Source: an uncultured Eubacteriales bacterium
Lineage (GTDB): Bacteria > Bacillota > Clostridia > Christensenellales > Aristaeellaceae
DNA: 64,000 nt
Reading direction: 5' to 3'
Assembly (NCBI GenBank): GCA_902778055.1
Contig: CACYWL010000003.1
Location: 124,001-188,000, forward strand
The notes under the pieces are model-generated. The model did not search any database and had not been told where the DNA came from. It saw only the letters and a program-made list of their open reading frames with translations. Below are positions 18,515 through 27,881 of this stretch, piece after piece. Within the stretch, counting starts at the first letter, position 1, and every line of letters starts with the position of its first letter. A program made the translations under genes and the position numbers.

Positions 18515-18987
18515 TGACCGAACAACTGAAAGCCGATAAAAGACACGAGGCGATGCAGGCGCTGAAATTCACGCTGTTTTCCATCAGCGCGGGTGTGATT
18601 CAGATTGTCAGCTATACCCTGTTTTACGAAGTCTTTCACTGGGCGCCCTGGCTGGCGTATCTGGTCAGCCTGGTTCTGAGCGTGCTGTGGAATTTTACGT
18701 TCAACCGGACATATACCTTCAGGTCCGACGCGGATATCAAAAAATCCATGGGCCTGGTCGCGCTGTTCTATCTGGTGTTCACGCCGCTGAGCACCTGGTG
18801 GACCGCGGCGCTGACGGGGGAAAATCCCTTTACCGGGGCCGAAGCCTCCCAGACGCCGCTGGTGAACAACTATCTTGTTCAGGCCGGGACCATGCTGGTG
18901 AACTTCGTGACGGAATTCCTGTACCAGAAATTCGTCGTCTACCGGGGCACCATCGATTCCAACATGAAAGATCGGAAGAATGCATGA
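18511..18987 (+). CDS. GtrA-family membrane protein (putative polyprenyl-phosphate-sugar flippase)
   Basis: 158 residues with four membrane segments in the GtrA/DPMS topology: [42 protein letters not shown], a third around [14 protein letters not shown] and a fourth near [15 protein letters not shown]. The motif NFxxNRxYTF followed later by [14 protein letters not shown] is characteristic of the family. GtrA proteins are thought to move undecaprenyl-phosphate-linked sugars outward. Overlaps tsaD and uvrA by ATGA on both sides, so it is embedded in the housekeeping run, about 11 kb from the GtrB-like and GtrII-like genes it might serve. Confidence 0.85.
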   Translation: MMTEQLKADKRHEAMQALKFTLFSISAGVIQIVSYTLFYEVFHWAPWLAYLVSLVLSVLWNFTFNRTYTFRSDADIKKSMGLVALFYLVFTPLSTWWTAALTGENPFTGAEASQTPLVNNYLVQAGTMLVNFVTEFLYQKFVVYRGTIDSNMKDRKNA

Positions 18988-21821
18988 GCAGTGAAATGAT
19001 ACGGGTCCGGGGGGCCCGGGAGCATAACCTGAAAAACGTCAGCGTGGATATTCCCCGGGACCGGCTGACGGTGATCACCGGGCTTTCCGGCAGCGGGAAA
19101 AGCAGCCTGGCCTTCGACACCATATATGCCGAGGGTCAGCGGCGGTACGTCGAAAGCCTGAGCAGCTACGCCCGGCAGTTCCTCGGGCAGATGGACAAGC
19201 CGGACCTGGACTCCATCGACGGCCTGAGCCCGGCGATCTCCATCGATCAGAAGACCACGGGGCGGAACCCCCGATCCACCGTGGGTACGGTGACGGAAAT
19301 CCATGACTATCTGCGCCTGCTGTGGGCCAGGATCGGGATTCCCCACTGCCCGAACTGCGGCCGGGAAATCCGGAAGCAGAGCGTCGACGAAATGACGGAC
19401 GCGGTCATGCGGTACCCGGAGGGAACCCGGCTGCAGGTGCTCTCCCCGGTGGTCCGGGGCAGGAAGGGCGAGCACAGGGATATCCTGGAAAAGGCGGCCA
19501 AAAGCGGCTTTGTACGGGTCCGGATCGACGGCACCATGTACGAGCTGGAGGATACTCCGCAGCTGAACAAAAAGCAGAAGCACACGATCGAAATCGTGGT
19601 GGACCGGCTGATTGTCCGCAACAGCCGGGAATTCCGGCAGCGGCTGAGCGATGATATCGAGACCGCCGCTTCGGGAAGCGCCGGACTGGTGATCATGAGC
19701 CGGCTGAACGAGGATAACCCCGGGGAGGAGCTGTTCTCCATGAACTATGCCTGCCCGGACTGCGGCCTCTCCATCGAGGAGCTGACGCCCCGGATGTTCT
19801 CCTTCAACAGCCCCTTCGGCGCCTGCCCCGTGTGCGACGGGCTGGGCACCCGCATGGTGATCAGCGAGGACGCGGTTTTTCCGGATGAGAAGCTGACCCT
19901 CCGGGAGGGCGGGCTGAACGCGATGGGCTTTGACGGGGCGGGAGGCATGGCCTCCCAGTACCTGAAGGCCATGGGAAAGAAATACGGCTTTACGCTGGAT
20001 ACCCCGGTTGGCCAGCTGAAGGAGGATGCCCGCCAGGCGATTCTCTACGGGACGGGGGCAGAAAAGCTGGAGATCGAATACGAGGGAGCCCGGGGCATGA
20101 TGAGCTACTCCACTTCCTTTGAAGGGGTCATCCCCACGATGGAGCGGCGGTACCGGGAAACGGCCAGCGAGGGTATGCGCGCAGCCTATGAGGAATACAT
20201 GGCGGAGGAGCTCTGCCCTGCCTGCCGCGGGCAGCGCCTGAAGCCGGAGGCCCGGGCGGTGACCGTCGGCGGAAAGAGCCTGCCGGAGGTCAGCAGGATG
20301 AGCATCACGGACTGCCGGGCATTTTTCCGCGACCTTCAGCTGGAGGGAAGCCGGGCGGTCATCGCCTCCCGGATTCTGAAGGAAATTGACGCCAGACTTG
20401 GATTCCTGGCGGACGTGGGGCTGGGCTACCTGGACCTGGCCCGGGCGGCGGGAACCCTTTCCGGAGGGGAGGCGCAGCGCATCCGTCTGGCCACGCAGAT
20501 CGGCAGCGCGCTGATGGGCGTACTGTACGTGCTGGATGAGCCCAGCATCGGCCTGCACCAGCGGGACAACGCGAAGCTGATCGCCACGCTGAAGAAGATG
20601 CGGGATCTGGGCAATACGGTGATTGTCGTGGAGCACGATGAAGAGACCATGTATGCCGCAGATCATATCATCGATGTGGGCCCCGGAGCGGGGGTGCACG
20701 GCGGGCGGATCGTGGCGGAGGGGACGGCGCAGGAAATTATGGCCTGCCCGGAAAGCCTGACGGGCCAGTACCTGAGCGGAGCCCGGCAGATTCCCGTGCC
20801 GAAGGAGAGAAGGAAGCCCACCGGATATCTGAAGGTGTTCGGCGCGGCGGAAAACAACCTGAAGCAGGTGAATGTGAAGGTGCCGCTGGGAGTGCTCTGC
20901 TGTGTGACGGGCGTCAGCGGCAGCGGAAAGAGCTCCCTGGTAAACGAGATCATCTACCGCTACCTGGCGAAAATGCTGAACCGGGCGAAGACGAGGCCGG
21001 GGAAATTCGACCGGATGGAGGGGCTGGAAAAGCTGGACAAGATCATCATGATCGACCAGAGCCCCATCGGCCGGACGCCCCGGAGCAATCCGGCGACCTA
21101 CACGGGAATGTTTGACCTGATCCGGAAGCTGTTTGCCCTGAGCCCGGAGGCGAAAAGCAGAGGCTACAAGGAAAACCGCTTCTCCTTCAACGTTAAGGGC
21201 GGGCGGTGCGAAGCCTGCCAGGGAGACGGGGTGCAGAAAATCGAGATGCATTTCCTGCCGGACCTGTATGTGCCCTGCGAGGTCTGCCACGGACACCGGT
21301 ATAACCGGGAGACCCTGGAGGTCACCTGGCAGGGAAAGAACATCTACGAAGTGCTGGAGATGACGGTGGAGGAGGGCCTGACCTTCTTTGAGAATCATCC
21401 GCAGATCCGGAGAAAGCTGGAGACGCTGGCGGACGTGGGTCTGGGATACATGAAGCTGGGGCAGAGCTCCACCACCCTTTCCGGCGGAGAGGCGCAGCGC
21501 GTCAAGCTGGCGACCGAGCTGAGCCGGAAGGCGACGGGACGGACGATTTACCTGCTGGATGAGCCGACCACCGGACTGCATATGGCCGACGTGGACCGGC
21601 TGATCAGCGTGCTGCAGCGGCTGACGGACGCGGGGAATTCCGTGCTGGTCATCGAGCATAACCTGGATGTCATCAAGGTGGCGGACTGGCTGATTGATCT
21701 GGGCCCGGAGGGCGGAGACGGCGGCGGAACCGTGGTGGCGGAGGGAACTCCGGAAGAGGTGGCCGCGACGAAGGGCTCCTATACGGGACAATACCTTCAG
21801 CCGGTGCTGAAGCGGGGATAA
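18984..21821 (+). CDS. uvrA: UvrA, excinuclease ABC subunit A
   Basis: 945 residues from the ATG at 18984, which overlaps the GtrA stop. UvrA recognises DNA damage with UvrB and starts nucleotide excision repair. Two ABC ATPase modules are seen: Walker [10 protein letters not shown] near residue 34 and GVSGSGKSS in the second half. Signature [12 protein letters not shown] and [12 protein letters not shown], zinc clusters CPNCG...CPDCG and CEACQGDG...CEVCHG, and the [12 protein letters not shown] and [12 protein letters not shown] blocks are also present. UvrB and UvrC are not in the window. Confidence 0.98.
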   Translation: MSSEMIRVRGAREHNLKNVSVDIPRDRLTVITGLSGSGKSSLAFDTIYAEGQRRYVESLSSYARQFLGQMDKPDLDSIDGLSPAISIDQKTTGRNPRSTVGTVTEIHDYLRLLWARIGIPHCPNCGREIRKQSVDEMTDAVMRYPEGTRLQVLSPVVRGRKGEHRDILEKAAKSGFVRVRIDGTMYELEDTPQLNKKQKHTIEIVVDRLIVRNSREFRQRLSDDIETAASGSAGLVIMSRLNEDNPGEELFSMNYACPDCGLSIEELTPRMFSFNSPFGACPVCDGLGTRMVISEDAVFPDEKLTLREGGLNAMGFDGAGGMASQYLKAMGKKYGFTLDTPVGQLKEDARQAILYGTGAEKLEIEYEGARGMMSYSTSFEGVIPTMERRYRETASEGMRAAYEEYMAEELCPACRGQRLKPEARAVTVGGKSLPEVSRMSITDCRAFFRDLQLEGSRAVIASRILKEIDARLGFLADVGLGYLDLARAAGTLSGGEAQRIRLATQIGSALMGVLYVLDEPSIGLHQRDNAKLIATLKKMRDLGNTVIVVEHDEETMYAADHIIDVGPGAGVHGGRIVAEGTAQEIMACPESLTGQYLSGARQIPVPKERRKPTGYLKVFGAAENNLKQVNVKVPLGVLCCVTGVSGSGKSSLVNEIIYRYLAKMLNRAKTRPGKFDRMEGLEKLDKIIMIDQSPIGRTPRSNPATYTGMFDLIRKLFALSPEAKSRGYKENRFSFNVKGGRCEACQGDGVQKIEMHFLPDLYVPCEVCHGHRYNRETLEVTWQGKNIYEVLEMTVEEGLTFFENHPQIRRKLETLADVGLGYMKLGQSSTTLSGGEAQRVKLATELSRKATGRTIYLLDEPTTGLHMADVDRLISVLQRLTDAGNSVLVIEHNLDVIKVADWLIDLGPEGGDGGGTVVAEGTPEEVAATKGSYTGQYLQPVLKRG

Positions 21822-21850
21822 ACGGAAGAGGAAAGGGCGGAAGAGAGAGC

Positions 21851-22759
21851 ATGGAGAGCAAACTGCGGCGGATCATTGCGGCGGCACTGGCCTGCGCTTG
21901 GATGCTGGGAGCCGTCCATGGGGCCGGGGCGGAGATCCTGGAGCTGCCCCTGGATTTTGAGCCTGCGCCGAAGCCGCAGGCAACCTATCCGACGCCCTAC
22001 AGCGAGGGGGAGGCCTGGCTGCATTATGAGGATCCGTCCATCACGGCGGACTATGAAGGCTACAGCAGCGACGAGTGGCATACTTTCTTTTACATCGCGA
22101 GGGTGAAGATTGCCGACGGAAGCCAGATCCGGACCGCCGCGGCGAACTCCTTTGAGAAGAAAGGGGTTGCGCCGGCACAGACCCTGGCCCGGAGGATGAA
22201 CGCGGTGGTCGCGGCCAACGGAGATTTCTATACCGGGAATTCGGGTCGGTACGTGCTGCGGCAGGGAAAGGTTTTCCGGGATTATATGGCGCCGGGGCAG
22301 GATCTGCTGCTGATTGACGAGGACGGGGATTTCCACATCGTCCTGGCAGAGGAGCATCCGGAGGAGATGGACAAGACGGCGGTGAACGGCAAGAAGATTA
22401 CCAATGCCCTGTGCTTTGGCCCCGCGCTGATCCGGGACGGGGAGATCGTCGTGGATCCCTCCAAGGCCCAGGAGCAGTCCCATCCCATCGCCAAGGAGAT
22501 CCGGATGGCCATCTGCCAGATGGGGGAGCGGGAATACATGCTGGTCACCAATTCGAACGAGAGCCTGACGCTGGAGGAGTTTGCGCAGTTCCTGTCCGGA
22601 TTTGACGGCATTCAGCAGGCCTACAATCTGGACGGAGGGATGTCCTCCCATCTGGTGTTCATGGGCGAGCTGAGAAACAAGTTTGCCCTGATCAACAACC
22701 AGGACTACCGGCCGGTGCCGGATATCATCTACTTTGCCAGCGCCTACCGGCCGGACTGA
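21851..22759 (+). CDS. Secreted phosphodiester glycosidase (NAGPA family), paralogue 1
   Basis: 302 residues. Signal peptide (cleavage near GAGA-E), then the motif AEILELPLDFE shared with neighbours. The catalytic-type domain (PF09992, named for the mammalian enzyme that removes GlcNAc from GlcNAc-P-mannose) shows VVAANGDFY, GRYVLRQG, LCFGPALIRDG, and the signature AYNLDGGMSSHLV, ending PDIIYFASAY. The family hydrolyses the glycosidic side of sugar-1-phosphodiesters. Start supported by GGAAGAGAG. Only 29 bases after uvrA, it opens the envelope locus. Bacterial substrates are largely unknown; acting on a wall phosphopolymer is inference. Confidence 0.85.
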   Translation: MESKLRRIIAAALACAWMLGAVHGAGAEILELPLDFEPAPKPQATYPTPYSEGEAWLHYEDPSITADYEGYSSDEWHTFFYIARVKIADGSQIRTAAANSFEKKGVAPAQTLARRMNAVVAANGDFYTGNSGRYVLRQGKVFRDYMAPGQDLLLIDEDGDFHIVLAEEHPEEMDKTAVNGKKITNALCFGPALIRDGEIVVDPSKAQEQSHPIAKEIRMAICQMGEREYMLVTNSNESLTLEEFAQFLSGFDGIQQAYNLDGGMSSHLVFMGELRNKFALINNQDYRPVPDIIYFASAYRPD

Positions 22760-22808
22760 GCGGCGGAAGGGCGCGGCCCGGGAACGGATGGGAGAGAAGG
22801 GAAAAAGA

Positions 22809-23732
22809 ATGGGGACAATAAAACGTCTGCTGGCGGCGGCGCTGGCGGCGGTCTGGATGATCTGCGGGTCCGCCGGCGCGGAGACCGTTGAATTCTGGAA
22901 TACGGAGGTGGCGGCGGAGGCGGCCGAGGTGACCTTCGAGGGGAATGAATTCGTTCACCTGCCGGAGCTGGACCGGTTTCTGGAGGGAATGCCGAACCTG
23001 AAGACCGTGAACCTGTGGGAGAAAAGGCTGTTTCTGAACGAAATCCCGGAGCTGATGGAGCATCATCCGGACGTGGAGTTCGGGATGACGATCCGGCTCA
23101 ACGAATCCCACATTCTGCGCACGGACATGACGGCCTACTCCACGCTGGGAAGACAGCCGCAGATCGCGGGGCCGCAGACCCGCTTTTTTGCATGCCTGAA
23201 GCACCTGAAGGCCCTGGATATCGGGCACATGAACGTGCATTCCGTCGATTTCCTGACCCGGACCGCCCCGCTGAAGATCCTGATCATCGCGGACAACGGG
23301 CTGAAGGATATTTCCGCCCTGAGCAGCCAGACGGAGCTGGAGTACCTGGAGATCTTCAAGAACTACATCACGGATCTTTCCCCGCTGAGCGGGCTGAAGG
23401 AGCTGCGGGATCTGAACATCGGATACAATGACATTACGGATCTCTCACCGCTGGACGGACTTCCGCATCTGGAGCGGCTGTGGACCATGGGGAACTGGCA
23501 TCTGCCGGAGGAGGAGATCCGGCGGTTCCAGGCCCTGCACCCGGACTGCGAGGTGGTGACCCGGAGCTACGGCGCCACGGGCAACCGGATGGACGAGAAC
23601 CAGAAGCAGGAACCGGGCACCAGCTGGCGGCATCATCCGCACTACGATACGATTCACTGGATTTTTGATCACAGCGAATACATCGGATGGGACGCGGAGG
23701 TGCCCCAGGTCAAGACCGCGAACGACCCGTAA
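22809..23732 (+). CDS. Secreted leucine-rich-repeat protein
   Basis: 307 residues from the ATG at 22809 (GAGAAGGGAAAAAG upstream; an ATG 15 bases earlier is also possible). Signal peptide ending near GSAGA-E. Then internalin-like LRRs of about 22 residues: LKALDIGHMNVHSVDFL, LKILIIADNGLKDISAL, LEYLEIFKNYITDLSPL, LRDLNIGYNDITDLSPL, LERLWTMGNWHL. A non-repeat C-terminal part of about 70 residues follows. The block MTAYSTLGRQ before the repeats recurs as MTAFSTLKGRQ in the LRR-RCC1 protein at 29030-30973, so these two are related. No anchor is seen; probably released or wall-associated. Binding partner unknown. Confidence 0.8.
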   Translation: MGTIKRLLAAALAAVWMICGSAGAETVEFWNTEVAAEAAEVTFEGNEFVHLPELDRFLEGMPNLKTVNLWEKRLFLNEIPELMEHHPDVEFGMTIRLNESHILRTDMTAYSTLGRQPQIAGPQTRFFACLKHLKALDIGHMNVHSVDFLTRTAPLKILIIADNGLKDISALSSQTELEYLEIFKNYITDLSPLSGLKELRDLNIGYNDITDLSPLDGLPHLERLWTMGNWHLPEEEIRRFQALHPDCEVVTRSYGATGNRMDENQKQEPGTSWRHHPHYDTIHWIFDHSEYIGWDAEVPQVKTANDP

Positions 23733-23760
23733 GAGGACCGCGGAGAGCCTGCACACCGGC

Positions 23761-23823
23761 CCCGTTCCGGCGGAACGGGAAAAAACGGAATCGAACTGGG
23801 AAGCAAAAGGCCCCGGCGGGGCC
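23761..23823. repeat. Two perfect GGC-loop hairpins between envelope genes
   Basis: CCCGTTCC-GGC-GGAACGGG (23761-23779) and GGCCCC-GGC-GGGGCC (23809-23823) in the 117-base gap before the second glycosidase. No T tract follows either. They may stabilise or process the operon mRNA. Confidence 0.5.
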
Positions 23824-23849
23824 GAGAAGCCTGAGGAGGAACTGAACGG

Positions 23850-24917
23850 ATGAAGATGCACGTGATAAGGTGGGCCGCGATCGGTCTGATGATCCTGAGC
23901 CTGGTATTCCTGGTTTCCTCGCCTGCGCTGGCGGAGATCATTGAGCTCCCGCTGGATCAGTCCGCGGCCGGAGAGCCCTGGGCGGAGGAAAACTGGATCC
24001 TGATCCCCGGCGAGGAAGCGCTGCAGGATGAAAGGGTGCTGGCCTTCGGTACAGCGCAGACCAAAGTGCTGAAATACGACAGGGACAGCCGGACCTGGGC
24101 GCCGACGGAGAAGGAGGCGGCGGTCTCCAAATTCGACTGGCATATCTATGAGGATCCCTCCATCTCCGTGCGCTGCGAGTTTGCCTCCCTGATTCCCGCC
24201 TACAAGGCGAAGCAGATTCAGAGCTCCGTCACGTATATCCGGGTGGCGAACGCCTCCCAGGTCCGAAGCGCCATGAGCTTTGACACCTACAGAAAGGGTG
24301 GTTACGTGGAAGCGGCGGACCTTGCGAAGCATAAGAACGCAGTGGCCGCGGTGAACGGGGACTTCTTCAAGTATCACGGCAAGGTGGGCTATGTGCTGCG
24401 GCAGGGTGAATTCTACCGCAACAAGCTCAACGGGAAGCGGGATGTCCTGTTCATTGACGGCGAAGGGAACTTCTCCGCGATTTACGGCGCGTCCGAGGAG
24501 GACGGAGATGCCTATATGGCTGCCCTGCCGGAGGGGAAAACGATTGTCAATACCTTTACGCTGGGCCCGGTGCTGGCGGAGAACGGAGAGGCGAGAATCA
24601 TCAGCGAAACCAGCGTGGCGAAGAGCGGCGAGTTCCAGTGGAAATACGCTCAGCAGCGCGTGGCCGTGGTCCAGACCGGACCGCTGGAGTACGCAATCGT
24701 GGAAGCCTACGGAAAGACCGACGGCAGCATGGGAATGACGATCCAGGAATTTGCGGACTACATCGCCTATCTGTTTCCGGACTGCGTGATGGCCTACAAT
24801 CTGGACGGGGGCGGATCCACGAACGTGGTGCTGAAGGGAGAACGGATTCATACGACGCCCGGACACCGTCAGATCAGCGATATTCTGTACTTTGCCTCGG
24901 CGTGGCGGGAGGAATAA
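23850..24917 (+). CDS. Secreted phosphodiester glycosidase (NAGPA family), paralogue 2
   Basis: 355 residues, the second-longest of the five paralogues. Signal peptide ending SPALA-E, then EIIELPLDQS like paralogue 1. An extra segment of about 60 residues precedes the common core. Core motifs: YEDPSISV, AAVNGDFF, VGYVLRQGEF, FTLGPVLAENG, MAYNLDGGGSTNVV and ISDILYFASAW. All signature positions of the family (NGDF, NLDGG) are kept, so it is probably active. GGAGGAACTGAACGG precedes the ATG. Followed after 3 bases by the Lgt-like gene, suggesting coupled translation. Confidence 0.85.
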   Translation: MKMHVIRWAAIGLMILSLVFLVSSPALAEIIELPLDQSAAGEPWAEENWILIPGEEALQDERVLAFGTAQTKVLKYDRDSRTWAPTEKEAAVSKFDWHIYEDPSISVRCEFASLIPAYKAKQIQSSVTYIRVANASQVRSAMSFDTYRKGGYVEAADLAKHKNAVAAVNGDFFKYHGKVGYVLRQGEFYRNKLNGKRDVLFIDGEGNFSAIYGASEEDGDAYMAALPEGKTIVNTFTLGPVLAENGEARIISETSVAKSGEFQWKYAQQRVAVVQTGPLEYAIVEAYGKTDGSMGMTIQEFADYIAYLFPDCVMAYNLDGGGSTNVVLKGERIHTTPGHRQISDILYFASAWREE

Positions 24918-24920
24918 GGC

Positions 24921-25907
24921 ATGGAACCCTGGACAATCGGAGCCGTCACCCTGTATCCCTTCGGCGCGGTGCTTGCCCTGGCGCTCGCCGCGGGCGCGGT
25001 CTGGAGCATGAAGACGGCCGGGGACGGGAAGGAAAGGAAGGCACTGGAGCTTTTCTGGCTCCTGGCCCTGCCGCTGGGACTGTTTCTGGCTCATCTGGGA
25101 TGGGCGCTTTGCAGCCTGGATATGATTGAGGATGAATTCGGCGAAATCCTGATGAGCTTCTCCGGGGGCGGGTATCTGCTCTACGGCGCGCTGGCCGGAG
25201 CGGCCGCCGCGCTGGGCATCTCCTGCCGCGTATACGGTGTTTCCTTTCCGCGTACGGCGGACCGGCTGGCGGGACCCTTCCTGCTGCTGGGAGCGGCCTG
25301 CGCGGTGGGCGAGGGAATCATCGGCGGGGGCTACGGATGGAAGGTGGAGGACTGGTTCCTGGCGGAGAACAGCATGAGCCTGTTCGGCTCGGAGGAGCCG
25401 GGGGCCCTGACCTCCTTTTTCAGCAGTTTCCCCTTTGCGGTGAACGATCCCTTCTACGGGTATGCCAGCTGGGCGGTGTTCCTGCCGGTCGCGGCGGCCC
25501 TGGCCGGCGGGATCTGGCGCGTGTGCCGGGAGACGGAGAAGGAACCGGGAAGCCGGGCGGTTTTTGCCCTGAGCTTCTACGGGGCGGTGCGGATTCTGTA
25601 CGAGAGCCTGCGGCAGGATGATATCCCCAAATGGGGCTTCGTGCGGGTGAATCAGATTCTGAGCGCAGTGCTGCTGCTGATCCTGCTGATTCTCTGCCGG
25701 CGCGGATTGGGAAGGAGCCTGGGAAAATCCGCGGCGCTGTTCGCCGGAGGCGTGATCCTTGCGGGAGCGATGGAGTTCGCCCTGGAGAAGAAGATCGGCT
25801 TCCTGGAATGGATGCCCATGGATCTGTGCTATGTCTGCACCGCGCTCGGATGCTGGATGCTGTACCGCTCTGTGAGCAGACTGCGGACGGGAAGAACGGA
25901 GGCCTGA
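24921..25907 (+). CDS. Divergent Lgt-like membrane protein, second paralogue
   Basis: 328 residues, about eight membrane segments. Lgt-like order: an N-terminal TIGAVTLYPFGAVLA segment, SFSGGGYLLYGALAG where Lgt has its GG and HGG motifs, AVGEGIIGGGYG where Lgt has RxGNFxNGE, and RILYESLRQDD...RVNQILS like the Lgt RFxxExxR...xxQ region. The HGG histidine and the following arginine appear replaced, so classic diacylglyceryl transfer may be lost. The C-terminal MEFALEKKIGFLEW matches EFAMEGKIGFLRF of the 11445-12401 paralogue. GGAGGAATAAGGC precedes the ATG. Its place among exported-protein genes suggests an envelope lipid or lipoprotein role. Confidence 0.65.
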   Translation: MEPWTIGAVTLYPFGAVLALALAAGAVWSMKTAGDGKERKALELFWLLALPLGLFLAHLGWALCSLDMIEDEFGEILMSFSGGGYLLYGALAGAAAALGISCRVYGVSFPRTADRLAGPFLLLGAACAVGEGIIGGGYGWKVEDWFLAENSMSLFGSEEPGALTSFFSSFPFAVNDPFYGYASWAVFLPVAAALAGGIWRVCRETEKEPGSRAVFALSFYGAVRILYESLRQDDIPKWGFVRVNQILSAVLLLILLILCRRGLGRSLGKSAALFAGGVILAGAMEFALEKKIGFLEWMPMDLCYVCTALGCWMLYRSVSRLRTGRTEA

Positions 25908-25953
25908 GAATTCCGACGGGGACAGAGGCGAACAGGAGGTTCGAAATCAAGGG

Positions 25954-26859
25954 ATGAAAAGAGTAATCGCGGCACTGATGATCTGCTGCCTGGCGGCCCT
26001 GCTGCCGGTTCTTGCCTCCGGGGAGGAGGGCCTGCTCCGGGGATACAGCAGGGAGGAAGGCTACGTCTATCTGACCCTGGGGGAATATCCCCAGACGGAG
26101 GACGGCGGCGTGGAGCCGATCCTGTGGCGGGTGCTGGAAACGGACGGGGAGAAGGCCTATCTGCTGAGCGAATACATCCTTTTTGCCCGGCCGATGCATA
26201 TCACCCGGCGCGAGGTTTCCTCGGACAAGGCGAAGGCGGACTACAGCCGGAATGATTACCGGGACGAGCTGAAGGGGGATTTCGCGCAGACAGAACTGTG
26301 CGAATACCTGAACGGCCCCTTTGCGGAGACCGCCTTTTCGCCGGAGGAACTGGACATGATGGTTCCCTTCAAGAACTTCGGAAGGGTCTTTCTCGTGTCC
26401 AGGGAGGATATGAAAAACAAGGATTACGGGCTGGGCTCCACCAATCCGGGGACGACCAGCGCGAAGAAGATTGAGGCCAATCCCGGGGTGCGCGCCTGGG
26501 GAACCCCCTGGGCGATCCACAATAACGGCGTGCCGCAGGAAGAATACCCGAATCCCAGGGAGAGAACCGTCGGCCTGGCAGGGGAGCATGTTTCCGTGGA
26601 GGAGGTCCGGCTTTACGTGTTCCAGGCAAGATTCGGCAGCTGCAGCCCCTGGTGGGCCAGAACCCAGTCGGAAACGGACGGACGGCAGGCCGTCGCCACG
26701 AAGGACGGCGGACAGATCGGCCGGATCGAGGTGGCGAGGGACAATATCGGTGTCCGCCCGGCCGTCTACCTGGCGCTGGACGCCTTTGAAATCGAGGACG
26801 GCGAGGGAACCAGGGAAGCCCCCTGGGTGATCCGGCCGAAAGCGGGAGGCGCGGAATGA
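25954..26859 (+). CDS. Secreted DUF6273-type protein
   Basis: 301 residues. Signal peptide ending VLASG-E. The core matches DUF6273-like proteins: YLTLGEYPQ, EPILWRVLETDGEKAYLLSEYIL, CEYLNGPFAETAFSPEE, VFLVSREDM, then a WWARTQ segment and the closing NIGVRPAVYLALD. The family is common in gut Firmicutes and related in pattern to C-type-lectin/FGE-like folds, but no reaction is known to me. AGGAGG lies 13 bases before the ATG. It overlaps the next glycosidase gene by ATGA, so the two are translationally coupled. Confidence 0.7.
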   Translation: MKRVIAALMICCLAALLPVLASGEEGLLRGYSREEGYVYLTLGEYPQTEDGGVEPILWRVLETDGEKAYLLSEYILFARPMHITRREVSSDKAKADYSRNDYRDELKGDFAQTELCEYLNGPFAETAFSPEELDMMVPFKNFGRVFLVSREDMKNKDYGLGSTNPGTTSAKKIEANPGVRAWGTPWAIHNNGVPQEEYPNPRERTVGLAGEHVSVEEVRLYVFQARFGSCSPWWARTQSETDGRQAVATKDGGQIGRIEVARDNIGVRPAVYLALDAFEIEDGEGTREAPWVIRPKAGGAE

Positions 26860-27779
26860 ACGGGATGTCCAGAAAAATCCGGCGAGGCCTGGCAGCGGCG
26901 CTGCTGGTGATCCTGGGCTGTGCCGCCGGTTTCGGAAGCGCGGAAGCCGGGGAAGCCTATGCCCTGCCGCTGGAGGGAGCCGCACCCTATCCGCCCGTTT
27001 CCGGCGCCCTGAGCGAGGACGGACTGAGCTATGACGACGGAACCGTGAAGGTTCGGATCGAGGAGGATTCCTTCAACGAGACCCGGATCTACTGGGTATC
27101 GGTTTCCATCACGGATCCCTCTCAGCTGCGGACGGCGCTGGCCGGAAGCAAGGGATCCCAGAAGAATGCCCAGCCGGTGTCGATCGCCCGGCACGCGAAT
27201 GCCGTGCTGGCGCTGAACGGGGACTTCTTTACCAGCCATCAAAGCGGTGTCGTCTACCGGCAGGGGGAATGCCTCCGAAACGTGCCGGCCTATACCCGGG
27301 ACGAGCTGCTGATCGACGAGAACGGAGATCTGACCATTCTGGCCTTTCCGCCGCACACAGGAAAGAAGCCGATTGAGGAGGCCATTGCCTCCTGGCAGGA
27401 GCAGCACCAGCTCTGGAACGCGTTCTGCTTCGGCCCCGGGCTGATCATCGACGGGGAGACGCAGAAATTCGATTATACGGAGAAGGTCTCCTGCGGATAT
27501 CCGACGCCGGCCCAGCGGATCATTTTCTGCCAGACCGGAAAACTGGAATATCTGTTTCTGGTCACGGAGGGGAAGGAGCAGGACCAGCCGGGGCTGACCG
27601 TACCGGAATGCGTCGGGCTGCTGGAAGCCCGGGGAGGGATTCAGCAGGCGTACAATCTGGACGGAGGAAACTCGACGCAGATCATCCTCTGCGGGGAGAA
27701 GATCAATGCCCGGGAATACGGCAAGACGCGGGATATCGCGGACATGATCGTATTCGCCACGGCGGTGAAGCCGGAATAA
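26856..27779 (+). CDS. Secreted phosphodiester glycosidase (NAGPA family), paralogue 3
   Basis: 307 residues. Signal peptide (GFGSAEA-G), then AYALPLEGAAP, a variant of the shared ELPLD motif. Core: VLALNGDFF, GVVYRQGECL, AFCFGPGLIIDG, QAYNLDGGNSTQII and IADMIVFATAVKPE. Signature residues are intact. It starts inside the end of the DUF6273 gene (ATGA overlap). A hairpin at 27789-27803 follows the stop. The 102-base gap to the next paralogue has no promoter-like pair that I can defend. Confidence 0.85.
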   Translation: MNGMSRKIRRGLAAALLVILGCAAGFGSAEAGEAYALPLEGAAPYPPVSGALSEDGLSYDDGTVKVRIEEDSFNETRIYWVSVSITDPSQLRTALAGSKGSQKNAQPVSIARHANAVLALNGDFFTSHQSGVVYRQGECLRNVPAYTRDELLIDENGDLTILAFPPHTGKKPIEEAIASWQEQHQLWNAFCFGPGLIIDGETQKFDYTEKVSCGYPTPAQRIIFCQTGKLEYLFLVTEGKEQDQPGLTVPECVGLLEARGGIQQAYNLDGGNSTQIILCGEKINAREYGKTRDIADMIVFATAVKPE

Positions 27780-27788
27780 AGACTTCGG

Positions 27789-27803
27789 CCCCGCGGCGCG
27801 GGG
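27789..27803. repeat. Perfect GGC-loop hairpin between two glycosidase genes
   Basis: CCCCGC-GGC-GCGGGG, same triloop as the two hairpins at 23761-23823. No T tract. Confidence 0.45.
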
Positions 27804-27881
27804 CGCCCCGAAACGGGGAGAGACGGAGGCTGTGCCCGGAGGCGGGATACGCAGCAATCAGAGGAAAGAGGGAAGAAAAGC

